A DNA stretch of 64,000 nt, taken from Scylla paramamosain (taxonomy: Eukaryota > Arthropoda > Malacostraca > Decapoda > Portunidae). A program made the position numbers and the translations under genes. The notes under the pieces are model-generated. The model did no database searches, was not told where the DNA came from, and was given only the letters and a program-made list of their open reading frames with translations. The stretch lies in contig NC_087178.1 in NCBI RefSeq assembly GCF_035594125.1, positions 9,383,501-9,447,500 of the forward strand, read 5' to 3'. Shown here one piece after another: positions 11,775 to 27,214 of this stretch (position 1 is the stretch's first letter; every line of letters begins with the position of its first letter).

Positions 11775-14700
11775 CATTTGTATTCACTTTAATGTTTTGG
11801 TACCTAAATTGCTAAAAAATAATAATGTACATTTTAAGCAATCTAGTTCTGATCATTTTTATAATGTGCTTTGTATGCAGTTTTGCGTATTGTTCCCTAA
11901 TATGGTGGTAATCGCTCATACTACACGTTTTTGGTAATCTTATTGTATTTATCTACATAAATTGGTATTCGTGTCTTACCGTTTTCATAGCTAAGAAAAT
12001 GGAAAACACTTATATTCTACGTTTCCGTTAATATCGTTTTCTTTCCTATAATGGGTACTTTCCATGCATTTTTAGCTTTTTGGTACCTAATAATCTCAAA
12101 AACATTCAAACTTCAAAATTTTCATGTTCTGTTTCTCCTTAAAAGGCGATTTTGTATTTTGGTACGCAAAGAAGCTAAAAAAATTTCAAAAGACAATTTT
12201 TTGATAACGCTGTTTTGGTTTCCATATAGGGAGTTTTTCATGATTTTTAGGTGTTTGGTGAGTAATACGTTCATAAACAACAAAATGACACGTTTATGGT
12301 AATTTCATTTCGTTTCATTATAAAAAATGTTTTGAATGTATTTTGGTGTTTTGGTACTTATTAATATGAAAAACAGTAAAAATACAAGTTTTCTTTTTTC
12401 GTTACGTTGTTCTGTTTCTCTCTACAGTTAAAAGACATGTTTCTGATAATGTAGTTTCTTTTTCCTCTAGAGTGCTTTGCATGCATTTTGGCGCTTTGAT
12501 AAATAGCAATGTGAAAAACATCCAAAACAAACGTTTATGGCAATGTTTTGTTCCTCCAAATAGAGTGCTATTGACGCATTTCTAGTTTTGGTACTTAAGA
12601 AGCTTAAAAATACTCACAAAACACGTTTCTCGTAGTGTCCTTTCGTTTCGCCACATAGTGTGCTTTCCATGCATTTTGGCGTTTTGGTAAATAACAATGT
12701 AAAAACATTCAAAAAAGATGTTTTTGGCAATGTTTTTCTGTCCCTCCACTTAAAGTGCTATTCACACGTTTCACCATTTTGATATCTACGTAGTTCAGAA
12801 ATACTTGTAATACACGTTTCTTGTAATATCGTTTTGGTTTCCCATGTAGATGACTTTGCTTGCATTTTGGCGTTTTTTTTACGTAAGAAGCTCAAAAACA
12901 CTGAATATCCACGTCTTATTCTCTTTTATTCTGTTTCTGTTTCTCCATAAAGGGTATTTTGCGTGCGTTTTAACATTATGGTACGTAAGAAAATTTAAAA
13001 AAAAGTACTCAAAGAACAAGTTTTTGTGAATTTTGTTTTGTATTCCAGTATAAATTGCTTTCCATTAATTTTAGCGTCTTGTGCATAAAACGCTGAGGAA
13101 CACTGAAAAGGCAAGTTTAAAGTAATGTCGATTCGTTTGTCAATAAAATGTTTTGCATACATTTTGGCGTTTTGGTATCTAAGAATGTGAAAAAACACGC
13201 AAAACACATTTCTTTAAAATGTTGTTCAGTTTCTTCATATAGAATGTTTTCACTCGTTTTAGCGTTTCGTTACCTATTCAAAACACACGCGTCTGTTAAT
13301 TACGTGTTGTTTCACTATATAGGGTATTTTGAATGCATTTTGCCGTTTATGTACCTACCAAGCTCAAAAATACTCACAATATATGTTTTTGGGATAATGT
13401 TTTCTGTTTTCAGCTGAAAAATACTGAAAAGAGACGTTTTTGGAAATGTTTTGTTTTTCCATGCTCATTAGCGTTTTGGTGACTAGTACGCTCAAAAACA
13501 CTCAAAACACGTGTTCCTGAAAATCTCGTTTGTTTTTCATTTATAGAGTGCTTTGCTTGCGTTTTTTTATTTGGTACCTAACAATGTGGAATACACTCAA
13601 AATACACGTTTTTGGTAATGATGATCTGCTTCTACATATAGATTATTATTCATGCGTTTTATTGTTTTGGTACCTAATAAGCTCAAAAACTCTAATGATA
13701 CACGTTTCCCTATACAGGGTACTTTACATGCGTTTTGGCGTTTTACTACTTAAAAAAAAACTTTAAAACATTTACAAAACTTGTGTTGTCTAGTGTTATC
13801 CTGTACTTCCCAAAAAAGATGATTTATATGCGTTTTAGCGTTTTGGTACGTAAGTAGCTTAAAAACACTGAAACTTTTTTTTTCAAGTATAGAATGCTTT
13901 CCATGCTTTTTAGCTTTTTTGTGGTTAGCACGCTCATGAACACTTAAAAAACACATTACTGAAAATCTCGTTCCCTTCTCCATATTGGTTCCTATTGATT
14001 TGTTTTAGCGTTTTGGTACCTAAGAATATCAAAAACTCTCATAATACACTTTTCTCGGAATTTTTTTTTATTTGGGTGTTTTTTCTACGTAAGATAGTTA
14101 AAAGCACTCAAAATACTTATTTTTGTTATTTTTATTGTTTTCTTTCCTGAGAAAGGTGTTTTCCATGCGTTTTGGCGTTTTGGTACGTATGTAACTTCTT
14201 AAAACACTGAAAAAAAGAAGTGTTTTTGTTTTGTTTTCCTATATATGGTGCATTCCATTTTTTTCTTGGAGTTTTGGTGCATAACACGCTCATACACACT
14301 CAGAATGCATGTTTCTCGAAATATTGTTTTTTTTTTTCCCATATAGGGTCCTTTTCATGCATTTTCATGTTTTGGTAATTTGGTAATGTTCTGTGTCTCC
14401 ATATAGAGTGTTATTCAAGCACTTTCGAGTTTTGGGACTTAAGAACTCAAAAACGCTCATAAAACACTTCTTTCGTTTCTCATTATAGGGTACTTTTCAT
14501 GCATTTTGGTGTTTTTGTACGTAACAAGCTCAAAAACATTCAGAATATTTGTTTTTGGTAAAGGTTAGGGTTTGGTACATAATTACATAAAAAGCACTCA
14601 GACACGTTTCTTTTTTTTTTTTTTTGTAATGGCGTTTCCTTTTCTCATAAAGAGTGCTTTTCGTACTGTTTAGGGTTTTGGTGTTTAACAGGCTTATTAC

Positions 14701-16032
14701 AACTCAAAATATACGTTTATGGATATATTTTTTTTTCCCTATAGGGAGCTTTCCATCCAATTTTGCGTTATGGCTCCTTACAATGAGAAATAAAAAAAAA
14801 CACGTTTTTGGTAACGTTCTTTTTCTAAATATAGAGTTTTATTAATTGCGTTTTAACTTTTTGATCCCTAAGAAGCTCAAAAACATACATAATACACGTT
14901 TTTAGTAATTTCTTTTCATGTCCCCATATAGGATTCTTTGGATGCATTTTGGCCTTTTTATATGTAACAATTTCAAAAACACTCAAATTACATTTTTATT
15001 TATTTATTTTTTTTTTTTTAATATTGTAATGTTTCTCCATATAGCTTCCTATTGATGCGTTTTAGCGTTTTGGTACCTAAGAATCTCAAAAACACACATA
15101 ATACATTTTTCTCTTAGTATCTTTTCGTTTCCGAGTACTTTCCATGCATTATAATATTTTTCTTCGTAAAAAAAAAAAAAAACTGAAAAACTCTGAAAAT
15201 TCACGTTTTTGATGAAGTTATACTGTTTCTCTATTAAGGATGTTTTCACTGCGTTTTAGCGTTTTGGTACGCAAGTTGCTTAAAAATAATGAAAAAAGTG
15301 TTTTCGGTAATGAAAAAAGACGTTTTTGGTAATGTTGTTTGGTTTTCCCATATAGGTTATTTCCAGTGTTTTTTTAGCATTTTAGTGTCTAACACTTTCA
15401 TAAGCACTCAACAGACACGTTTAATAAAATGTCCTTTCCTTTCCCTATATACGGTGCTATTTGTGCATTTTGGCTTTTTCGTACTTAACAATTCACTCAA
15501 AATACATATTTTTGGTGTTGTTCTGTTTCTCCATATAGAGCTGTTCATGCGTTTTAGTGTTTTGGTACTTAAGAAACTCAAAAAAACACGTTTATCGCAA
15601 TGCCTTTTCGTTTCCCGATATAGGTTACTTTTCATGCATTTTGGCGTTTTTTTGTACGTAACAAGCTCAAAAACACTCAAAATACTTATTTTTGGTAATA
15701 TTACCCTGTTTCTCCATAAAGGGTGTTTCTCATGCGTTCTAGTGATTTAGTACGTAAGTAGTTAAAAAAAAAAACTCAAAAGACACTTTTTTGGTACTGT
15801 TGTTTTGTTCTATTTTGTTCTATTGCTTTCCATGTTTTTTTTTTTTTTAGGGTTCTATTGTCTAACATGCACAAATACATTTAAAAGATACGTTTCTTGA
15901 GATGTCAGTTGTTTTGTTCCTATTTAGGGGAGTGCGTGGATTTTGGCGTTTTGATACCTAACGATGTAAAAAAAACAAAAATTTGAAAATACATGTAGTT
16001 GGCAATGTTGTTCTGTTTCTCCATATACAATG

Positions 16033-16150
16033 TTGTACTCAAAGAGAAATAAATACATTTTCATAACAGACCAAAGGAAAATACGTATATCAGAACAATA
16101 TGGGAAAAAAGGAAAAAAAATCTTATTGTACATGTCTCGCAGCGGGTGAA
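16033..16150. other. Non-satellite insert within a monomer (copy 1)
   Basis: About 115 bp unlike the monomer consensus, containing CATTTTCATAACAGACCAAA and GTCTCGCAGCGGGTGAAA. It lies between an M4/M5 boundary-like CTCCATATACAATG and normal satellite GCATGCGTCTTAGCGTTTTG. A diverged second copy occurs at 31,567-31,675 in the same monomer context, so the insert predates the duplication of the surrounding block. No coding potential seen. Confidence 0.75.
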
Positions 16151-18614
16151 ATGCATGCGTCTTAGCGTTTTGGTACATAAGAAGCTCAAAAGCACCCATA
16201 ACAAACGTTTCACGTAATGTTCTTTCGTTACCCCCATATAGGGAACTGCATCTTCTACGTAAGAATCTGAAAAACACTCAAACTACACGTTTTTTGGCAG
16301 TTATGATGTTTTCCCATAATGTGTGCTTTGCATGCATTTTAGCCTTTCGGTACGTAAGTAGCTCAAAAAACACCAAAAAGAGAAGCTTTTGGTAATTACT
16401 TTTTTTTCCCCCATATGACGTTCTTTCCATGTTTTTTTTTAGTGTTTTAGTACCTAGCACGCTCATAAATACTAAAAAGACACGCTTATGGAAATCTCAT
16501 TTCCTTTCACCATATAGAGTGTTTTACATTCAGTTTGGCGTTTTAGTAACTACCAAAGTGAAATGCACTCAAAATACACATTCTTTGTAAAGTTGTACTG
16601 TTTCTCCATATTGTGCTATTTATGCTATTTAGGGTTTTGGTACTCAAAAAGCTCAAAATCATTGCTACCACACGTTTTTGGTAACGTTATTTTACGTTTC
16701 CCCATACAGCGTACTTTGCATGTATTTTGGCGTTTATGTACTTAACAAGCTCAAAAAAAAAAAAAACACGAAACACTTGTTTTTGATAATGTTATTGTTT
16801 CTACACAAAAGGTGTTATGTATGCGTTTTAGCGTTTTGGTACGTAAGTAGCTTAAAAACACTCACAAGACGCTAAAAATTTAGAATACACGTGAAATACA
16901 CGCTTTGGTAATGCTTTTCTGCTTCTCCATATACAGTGCATTTTAATGTTTTCGTACCTAATAAGCGTAAAAAACACTCATAATACACGTTTTTCGTAAT
17001 GTTTTTTTTTTTTGTTTTGTTTTTGTTTCTACATTTAAAGTAGTTTGAAGCGTTTTGGCCTTTTGTAACATGCTCAAAACACTACTTTTTTGGTATTTAT
17101 TTTATTTTTCCATAAAAAGATACATGCGTTTTAGCGTTTTCTTACGTAAGTGGCTGAAAACACTGGAAAGAATCGTTTTTTGGTAATGTTCTTTTTCTTT
17201 TCCCATAGAAAGTTCTTTCCATGCTTTTTAGAGTTTCGAATCGTAGCACGCTCGCAAACACTCGAAAGACACGTTTCTCCATATGCTTTTTATGCATTTT
17301 AGCGTTTTTGGTACCTAAGAATATCAAATACATTCAAAATATATTCTTTGTAGTGTTGTTGTTTCTCCATATAGAGTGCTATTCATTCGTTTTAGCGTTT
17401 TGGTACCTGAAAAAGCTCAAAAACTTTAACACAACTTTCTAGTAATATCTTCTCTTTTCCCTATATAGAGTACTTTCCACGCATTTTTAGTATTTTTCTA
17501 CGTAACAATATAAAAAAAAACACTCCAAATACCCTTTTTTTTTTTTAATATACTCTTTTTCCATGAAGGGCGTTTCACATACGTTTTAGCGTTTTGGTTG
17601 GTAGCTCAAAACACTAAAAAGAGACGTTTTTGTTAAAGTTTTGTTTTTACTTATAAAGTGTTTTCCATGCTTTTTAGTATTTTGATTTCTAGCGCAGACA
17701 TAAACACTGAAAAGAAATGTTTCTGGAAATCTCGTTTTCTTATCCAGTATAAGCTGTTTTGTATGCTTTTTGGCGTTTTGGTACCTTACAAAGTGAAAAC
17801 ACTCAAAATACTTGTTTTGGGGTTATGTTGTTCTGTTTCTCTAGAAAAGATGTTTTGCATGCGTTTTAACGTTTTGGTGCATAAATGGTTTAAAACATTC
17901 TAAAGAAACGTTTTTGCTAATGTTTTATTTTTCCATACAGGGTGATATCTATGCTTTTTACTGTTTATCGTGCCTAACACGCTGAAAAAAAAAAAAATCA
18001 AAAGATACGTTTGTGTTAAAGCCTTTTCGTTTTCCCATATAAGTGGATTTGCATGCATTTTGGCGTTTGGTACCTAACAATGGGAAAACACTCAAAATAC
18101 ACGTCTTTGCTATTGAAGTTTTGATTCTCCACACAGAGTGCTATTCGCGCCTTTTAATGTTTTGGTACCTGAGAAGCTTAATAAATCTCATGAAACACGT
18201 TTCTCTTACTATTATTTTATTTCCCCATATAGAGTACTTTCCATGCATTTGAAAATTTTTGTACGTAACAAGCTCAAAAACTCTGAAAAATACATGTTTT
18301 AGCTAAAGTTATACTGTTTCTCCATACAGGGTGTTTTGCCTCCGTTTTAGCGTTTTGGTACATAAGTAGCTTTCTTGCGTTCTGATGCCTAATATATCCA
18401 TAATCACTCAACAAAGGCGTTTCTTAAAATGCTGTTTGATTTCCCTATATAAAGTGCTTTACATGCATTTTGACTTTTTCGTACCAAACAATGTGAAGTG
18501 CACTCAAAATACACGTTTTTTGGTAGAGTTATTCTGTTTTTTTTTTTTTTTTTCAATATAGAGAGCTCTTCACGCGTTTTAGCGTTTTGATATTTGAGAA
18601 ACTCAAAAATAATC

Positions 18615-18662
18615 TTAATATATAATATATAATATAATAATATTATATAATAATATAATACA
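18615..18662. repeat. Short AT-rich microsatellite (TATAATA-like)
   Basis: About 48 bp of irregular ATATAAT/AATATTAT repeats inside one satellite monomer, directly before ACACGTTTCTCGTAATGTC of the next M1 monomer. Confidence 0.8.
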
Positions 18663-21438
18663 CGTTTCTCGTAATGTCTTTTTGTCTCCCCATACAGGTT
18701 GCTCTGTATGCATTTTGGCGTTTATGTACGTAACAAGCTCAAAAACACTGAGAATACGTGTTTTTGGTAATGTTACTCTTCGTCTTCATAAAGGGTGTTT
18801 TGCGTGCTTTTTAGCACGTATGTAGCTAAAAAAAAAAAAAAATTGAAACACTCGTTTTGTTTTCACATATAGGGCTCTTTCCAACCTTTTTAGAGATTTG
18901 TTGTATAACATGCACAAAGATACTCAAAAGATACGTATTCTTAATGTCGTTTCTCTTTCCTATATATAGCACATTGCATGCATAATGATGTTTTGGTACT
19001 TGACAGTGTAAAAAAAAAACTTAAAATACATGTTTTTTTGGTAATATTGTTGTTTTTCCATATGGAGTGCTATTCAACACTTTTTTTTTGCACAGAAGCA
19101 CAGAAAACACTCCTAAATCATGTATTTCGTAATATCCTTTCGTTTTCCCATTTTTCTCTTCTTTCATTTTCATTATTTTCCATATAGATTGTTTCATTCA
19201 TGCGTTTCAGCGTTTTGGTGACTAAGAAGATCAAAAATACTAAAAATACACGTCTCTCGTAATGTTCTTTAGTTTCCCGATGTAGTTTACTTTCCATGCA
19301 TTTTATCGTTTATGTACGTAACAAGCAGAAACACACTCATAATACTTGTTTTTTGATAATGTTACCCTGTGTCTCAGTAAAGGTGGTTTTACATGCGTTG
19401 TAGGGTTTTGTTAGTTAAGTAGGCGAAAAACACTCACAAAGGAACGTTTTTACTAGTAATGTTATTTTGTTTTCCAGTATCGGGTGCTTTCAATAATTTT
19501 TGTCAAACATGTACAAAAACGCTCATAATATACCTTTCCTTTAATGTAGTTTTATTTCACCTTGGAGGTTGCTTTGCATGCATTTTGGTGTTTTGTTGTC
19601 AAAACGATGTGAAAAAAAAATCACAAAATACACATTTTTTGCATTGTTATTCTGTTTCTTCATATACAGTGATATTCTTGCGTTGCAGCGTTTTGGTACC
19701 TAAGAAGCTCAAAGCCACTCAAAATACACGTCTCTCGTAATGTTCTTTAGTTTCCCGTTGTAGTGTACTTTCAATATACGAGTATATATTCAAAAACATT
19801 GAAAATACACTTTTTTTTAAAGTTTTTGTGTTTCTCTATATTGTTTTTACATGCCGTTTAGTGTTTTGATATATAAGTAGCTAAAAAAAAGAAAAACACT
19901 CAAAAGACACGTTTTTGGTAATTTTTTTTTTTCTCTCATATAAGGTGTTTTCCATGCGTTTTAGTGTTTTCATGCCTAAAACGCATCAAAATACACTCAA
20001 AAGACATGTTCCTGGAAATGGAGTTTCAAATCACAATAGAGGGTGCTTAACATGCCTTTTGGCTTTCTGCAATCTAAAAATGTGAAAAACACTCATAATG
20101 CACATTTCTGATAATGTTGTTTTCCTATTCATGCGTGTTAGCGTTTTAATACGTAAGACGATCAAAAGCACTTATAGTACCCAGTTCTAGTAATGTTCTT
20201 TCGGTGCCCCATATAAGGTACTTTCCTTGTATTTTGTCCTTTATAAACACAAAAAATACTTAAAATATTTGTTTTTCATGATATTATTCTTTTTCCATAA
20301 AAAGAGTTTTCCGTGCGTTTTATCGTTTTGGAACGTTAGAAGCTGAAACACTCAATATAGACGTTTTTTTTTTTGTAATGTTGTTTGGTATTCCCATGGT
20401 ATTTCCATGCATTTTTTGCGTTTTGATATATAACATGCTTATAAACACTCCAAAGATACGTATCTGGAAACGGCATTTCCTCATATACAGTGCTTTGCAT
20501 GCTTTTTGGCAGTTTTGTACCTAACAAAGCAAAAGACACCCAAAATACACGTTTTTGGTACCTGATGTTGTTCTGTTTCTCCATATAAAAAAAATAATGC
20601 TATTGAGTTTTGGACACTAAGCTAAAAAAAAAAAATCATAACACTTTTTTCGAAATGTCTTTTCGTAATTAAATATAGGATATTTTGCATGAATTAACAC
20701 GTTTTCGTACATAACAATATGAATAACACTCATAACACGTTTTTGATAATGTTCTTTTCTGCATGTAGTTATGTTTCACCATATAGGGTAAATTTCATGC
20801 ATTTTGCCGTTTCTGTACATAACAAGTTGAAAAACACTTTTAATACACATTTTTGGTAATGTTATTCTGTTTCTCCATAATGGTACTTATGTAAGAATTT
20901 TATCGATTTAGTACTTAAGAAGCTAAAAAACACACAAAAGACACCTTTTTAGTAATGTTGTTTTGTATTGAAAATAAAGGGTTTCCATGCATTTTAGGGT
21001 TTTGGTGCCTAAAACGCTCAAAACCCTAAAAAGACACGTTTCTGGTAATTTCGCTTTGTTTCCATATATAGAGTGTTTCTCAGATATTTCTTCATTTTGG
21101 TACCTAACAATGTAAAAAAAAATAAAAAATCACTCAAAATACAAGTTTTTGATAATGTTCTTTTCTCCATATACTCGTATAGTGCCATTCATCGTGTTCA
21201 ACAAGCTCAAAAACACTCCTAATACACGTTGCTCGTAATGTCCTTTTGTTTGCCTATACAGGGTACTTACTATGCATGCATTTTGGCAGTTATATACGTA
21301 ACAAGCTCAAAAACACTCAAAATACTTAATTTTAGTAATGTTTTTCTGCGTCTCAGTTAAGGGAATTTTCCATGCTTTAAGCTTTTTTCGTAGGTAAGTA
21401 CCTCAAAACACTGAAAAGAACATTTTTGGTAATATATA

Positions 21439-21641
<203 letters not shown>

Positions 21642-22163
21642 ATAGAGTACTTTCCACACTTTTTAGCGTTTTGTCGTCTAACATGTACAAAAACACTCAT
21701 AGGATACGTTTCTTGTAATGTCGTTTCATTTCACTATAGAGGGTGCTTTACATATATTTTGGCGTTTTGCTTTCAAACAATTTGAAAAACACTCAAAATA
21801 CACATTTTTTGTAATGTTCTATTTTTCCATATAGAGTGCGTTTTCACACCTAAAAAAAAAAAAAAAAACTCATAATACACGTTTCTTTTAATGTCTTTTA
21901 GTTTCCAAAAATAGGATACTTTTCATGCACTGTTGCGTTTTTATACATAACGTCAGAATTACTCAAAATAATTGTTTTTGGTAATGTTATTCTGTCTCTT
22001 CATATAGAGTGGTATTAAACGCGTTTTCGCAATTTTGTACCTGAGAAACTCAAAAGTAATTATAATACTTGTTTCTTATAATGTCTTTTTGTTTCACAAT
22101 ATAAGGTACTTCGCGTTAATTTTGACATTTTTCTACGTAACTTGCTTGAAAACTCAAAAGATT

Positions 22164-22190
22164 TGTTAGTTAGGTTAAGTTAGGTTATTC
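22164..22190 (+). repeat. Short degenerate TTAGG-like stretch
   Basis: About five consecutive imperfect units, two of them exact TTAGG, in a short non-satellite interruption that continues to about 22,210. TTAGG is the usual arthropod telomere unit. With only ~25 bp this may be chance. Confidence 0.4.
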
Positions 22191-25100
22191 TAGTTTACTG
22201 TAGTTTTACATGAACTGTGTTTTCCATACGTTTTAGCGTTTTGGTACGTAAGATTTTCATGACACCTTGAAAGATACGTTTTTTCTTAATGTTGCTTTGT
22301 ACTCCTATCTAGTGTTAATTCTATGTTTATCTAAGCGTTTTGGTATCTAACACGCTAAAAACACTGAAAAGACACGTTTCTGGTAATATCCTTTCATTTT
22401 CCCATATAAGGGTCTTTGCAGGTATTTTGGCGTTTTCGTACCTAATAATGTAAAAAAAAATAATAAATAAATAAAAATATACGTGTTTGCTAATGTTGTT
22501 TTGTTTCTCGATATAGAGTGCTATTCATGCGTTTAACAGTTTGGTACCTAAAAAGCTCAAAAGCTCTTACAAAACACGTTTCAGGTAGTCTTTTCGTTTC
22601 CCCATATAGAGAACTTTGTACGCGTTTTTGCATTTTTCTACGTAACAGGCTCAAAAACATGCTAAATATACGTTTATGGTAGTTATACTGTTTTTCCATA
22701 CAGGGATTTTTTCCCATGCATTCCACTATTTTAGGACATATCTCAGGAACCCCGAAAAGAGACGTTTTTGGTCTTTTTTTTTCAGTATATGGCGCTTTCC
22801 ATGATTTTTTTTATCGTTTTCATTAGCACTCAAAAGACAGGTTTTTCAAAGTCTCGTTTCCTTTTTCCAATATAAAGTTCTTTGAATGAATTTTGCCGTT
22901 TTTGTATCTAACAATGTAAAATACACCCAAAACACACGTTTTTTGGTGATTTTTTTTTTTTTTTTTTTGCCATGTAAAATCTATGCGTTTTAGGATTTTC
23001 GTACCCAAGAAGCTCAAAAACACTCATTATATACGATTCTCATAATTTTCTTTCGTTTTCCTTATTAAGTATTTCCCATGCGTTTTGGTGTTTCTATACG
23101 TAAGAAACAAAAAAGCATTCAAAATACTTGTTTTTGGTAAAGTTACACACTTTCTCCTTAAAGGAAGTTTTACATGTGTTTTAGCGCTTTGGTTCGTAAG
23201 TAGGCCAAAAATATTAAAAAGACGTGTTTTTTTTTTTTTTTTTCCCCATATAGGGTGTTCAATTTTTTTTTTTTTTTTTTACTTTAGTGCCTAACACGCT
23301 AATAAACACTCAAAACACACGTTTCTGGAAATATCTTTTTCTTTTTCCTCTATAGGGTGCTTTGGATGCATTTTGGTGTTGGTACCTGATAATGTAAAAT
23401 ATGCTCAAAATACATGTTTTTGTTAATAATGTTCTATTTCTCCATTTAGCGTGCTATTCATGTGTATTACCGCTTTGAAACCTTAAAAGCTCAAAAAACA
23501 CGCGTTTCTTTTAAAGACTTTTCGTTTCCTCATACGAGTACATGGCATTTTCCATCCATTTTGGCGTTTTCTGCGCAACAATATCGGAACACTCAAAATG
23601 TCTGTTTTTGAAAATATTATTTTGTTTCTCCATAATGGGTGTTTTACATGCGTTTTTGCTTTATGGTTCGTAAGTAGCTCAAAACATTGAAAAGAGACGT
23701 TTTGAATAGCGTTTTTTTTTATATTGGGTGTTTTCCTGGCTTTTTAGTGTTTTTCTTCCTAGCACGCTCAAATACACTCAAAAGACACTTTTCTGGAAAT
23801 ATCGTTTCCTTTCCCCCGTATAGGAAGATTTGCATGGAATTTGGGGTTTTGGTACCTAACAATGTGAAATATCCTCAAAATACACGTTTTTAGTAATGTT
23901 ATTCTGCTTCTACATATAGATTTCTAGTAACGCGTTACAGCGTTTTTGGTGCCTAAGAAGCTCAAAAACACTCTTATTACATGTTTCTTGTAATATCTTT
24001 TCGTTTCCCCATAGAGAGTTACTTTCCATACATTTTGGCGTTTTTCTGCTTAACAAGCCCAAAAATGCTCAAAATACCTGTTTTCTTGGTAATATTATTA
24101 TGTTTTTCCATAAAAGTGTAATTTGCTTGCGTTTTAGCGTTTCGGTAATCAAGATATTAAAAAACACTTAAAAGACACGTTTTTTGTAATGTTTTTTCAA
24201 ATTCTTATATAGGGTGAATTACATTCTTTTAAGCTTTTTGGTCCCTAACACACTCAGAAACAGAAAACAATGAAAATACGCTTTCCTGGTAATGTCGTTT
24301 CGTGTCCCTATTTAAGAGGCTTTGCGTACATTTCGGTGTTTTGATACCTAACTATGAAAGACTCAAAATTCACGTTTTTTTAATGTTGTTTTTTTCTCCA
24401 TACAGAGTGCTATTCATGCGTTTTGGTGTTTTTTGATACCTAAAAAGCTCAAAAACTCTCATAATACACCTTTCTCGTAATGACTTTTCATTTCCCCATA
24501 TAGGGTACTTTTCATGCTTTTTGGCATTTTACTATTTAAGTTCAAAAGCATTAAAAATGCTTTTTTTGTAATGTTATTCTGTTTTTCCATAAAGGGTGTT
24601 TTGCTTGCTATTTTGCGTTTTGGCTAGTAAGTAGCTCAAAATATAAAAAAAAAAAAAACATTTTTGGTAATGTTTTTTTTTTCCATATCGGGTATTTTCC
24701 ATAATTTTTAGTGTTTTGATTCCTAACACGCTCATAAATATTCAAAAGACACTTTTTTTCGGGGAAAATCTTGGTTTCTTACCCTATATATGATGCTTTC
24801 AATGCATTTTGGGGTTTTGGTAAAGTTATTTTGTTTCTCTATATAGAGTGCTATTCATTATTTATTCACTTCCCACATGTTTTACATGCGTTTTAGGGCT
24901 TTGCTCTGAAAGTAGATCAAAACACCTGAGATATGTTTTGGTATTTTTTTTTTTTTTTTTCCAACATAGGGCGCCTTCCATGCTTTTTAACGTTTTGGTG
25001 CCTAACAAGCTCATAAACACTCAAAAGAGACGTTTCTGGAAATTCCGTTTTGTTTCCCCATATTTTGCTGATTTGGTACCTAACAATGTGATATACACTC

Positions 25101-27214
25101 AAAATATACGTTTTTGGAATTGTTCATTTGTATTCTCATATAGGTTAATTTCCATATATTTTTTTAGTGTTTTGGTGGCAAAAACGCCCATAAAACACAT
25201 TTCTGGAAATTTAATTTCGTTAGCTCATATATGGAGTTTCCATTTGTTTTAGCTTTTTTGGTACCTAAGAATGTGAAAAACACTCAAAATACACGTTTTT
25301 GGTTATGTTGTTTTGTTTCTCCATATAGAGGGATGTTTAGGCGTTTTCACATTTTGCTAAGAAGTTTAAAAACATTCATAATACACGTTTCTCGTAATAT
25401 TCTTACATTACCCCATATAGGTTATTTTCCATGCATTTTGGCGTTTTTCTACTTTACAAGCACAAAACACTCAAAATACTTAGTTTTATATATATTTTTT
25501 TTTTCCATGCATGCATGCATGCGTTTTATTGTTTTGGTACATAAGCTAAGAAAAAAAAACACACACAAAAGACAAGTTTCTTATAATGTAGTTTTGTATT
25601 CCATATAGGGTGATTTCCATGCTCTTTAGCATTTTGGTGCCTAGCATGCGTGTAAACACTGAAAAGACATGTTTCTGGAAATCTCGTTTCCTTTCCCCAT
25701 ATATCGTTTCGATGCATAAAACGCTTATAAACACTCAAAAGAAACTTTTCTGGAAATTTCCTTTTGTTTTTCATTATGAAGAGCTTTGCATGCACTTTGG
25801 TGTTTTGGTAACTAAGAATGTGAAAAATACTGAAAAACACATTTTTGGTAGTTTGTCTGTTTCTTCATAATGAGTGGTATTTATGCGATTTAAAAAGCTT
25901 AAAAACACTAATAATACACGTTTCTCGTAATGTTCTTTCGTTACCCCATATATAGTATTTTCAATGAATTTTGGCGATTTTGTGTGTAAAATGTTCAAAA
26001 TCGATGAAAATACTTGTTTTTGGTAATGTTAATCTGTTTCTCCATAAAGTGTGTTTTGCATGCGTTTTAGAGTTTTGGTACATAAAGAGATCAAAAAAAA
26101 CACTGAAAAGAGACGTTTTTGATAGTTTTTTTTTTTCATTTTTTTCCAATATAGGGTGTTTTCCATTTCTTTGTGTGTGTGTGTGTTTTCGTTCCTAACA
26201 CGCTCATAGACACTAAACACAAAACAAAAAAAAAAAAAAGTTTTGGGGGAAATTTCGTTTCCTTCACCTAAATAGGTCATTTCCCCAAATAGTGTGCTTT
26301 GCATGCATTTTGTCGTTTTGGTACCTTGCAATGTGAAATGTACTCAATATACACGTTTTTGCTAATGTTGTTCTATCTCTTCATATATCGTACTTTTTTT
26401 TTTTATGCTTTTTAGGTTTTTGTGCCTAACACGCTTACAAACACTCAAAAGACACGTTACTGCAAATGTCGTTTACTTTCATCTTATAGAGTGGTTTGCA
26501 TGCATATTGCGTTAGGGCAACTAAGAATGTGAAATACACTCAAAATGCACGTTTTTTTTTTTTCCGGAAGGAATTCTGTTCATGTGTTTTACTGTTTTCG
26601 TATCTAATAACCTTACACATAATAAACGTTTCTCGTAATGTTTTTTTTTTTTTTTTTCTACATGTAAAGTTGTTCACAGCATTTTGGCGTTTTTGTACGT
26701 AGCAAGCTCAAAAAAAAAAACTCAAAATGATTGTTTTTGGTAGTTATTCTCCTTTCCATACAGGGTTGAATGCATTTTAGCACTTTGTTACGTAAGTAGC
26801 TCAAAACACTGAAAAAAAACGTTTTTGATAATACTTTTTTTTTTTCATTTTCCATATATGGTGCTTTCCATGCTTTTTAGCTTTTTGATGCCTAGCACGC
26901 TCACAAACACTTCAAAGACACATTTCTGGAAATCTCGTTCCGTTTCCCCATAGAGGGTGCTTTGTATGCAGTTTCGGGTTATGGGACCTAACAATGTGAA
27001 ATACACTCAAAATACACATTTTTGGTAATGTTGTTCTGTTTCTTCACAAAGAGTTTTAACGTTTATGTGCGTAAGAAGTTCAAAAACACTCATAAGACAA
27101 GTTTCTCATAATGGCGTTTTCTTTAGCAATATAGGTTATTTTGAATACATTTTGGGGATTTTGTACATGTTTTAGTAGCTAAGAAACAAAAAAGAAAGTC
27201 ATAAATCTTAGCGT

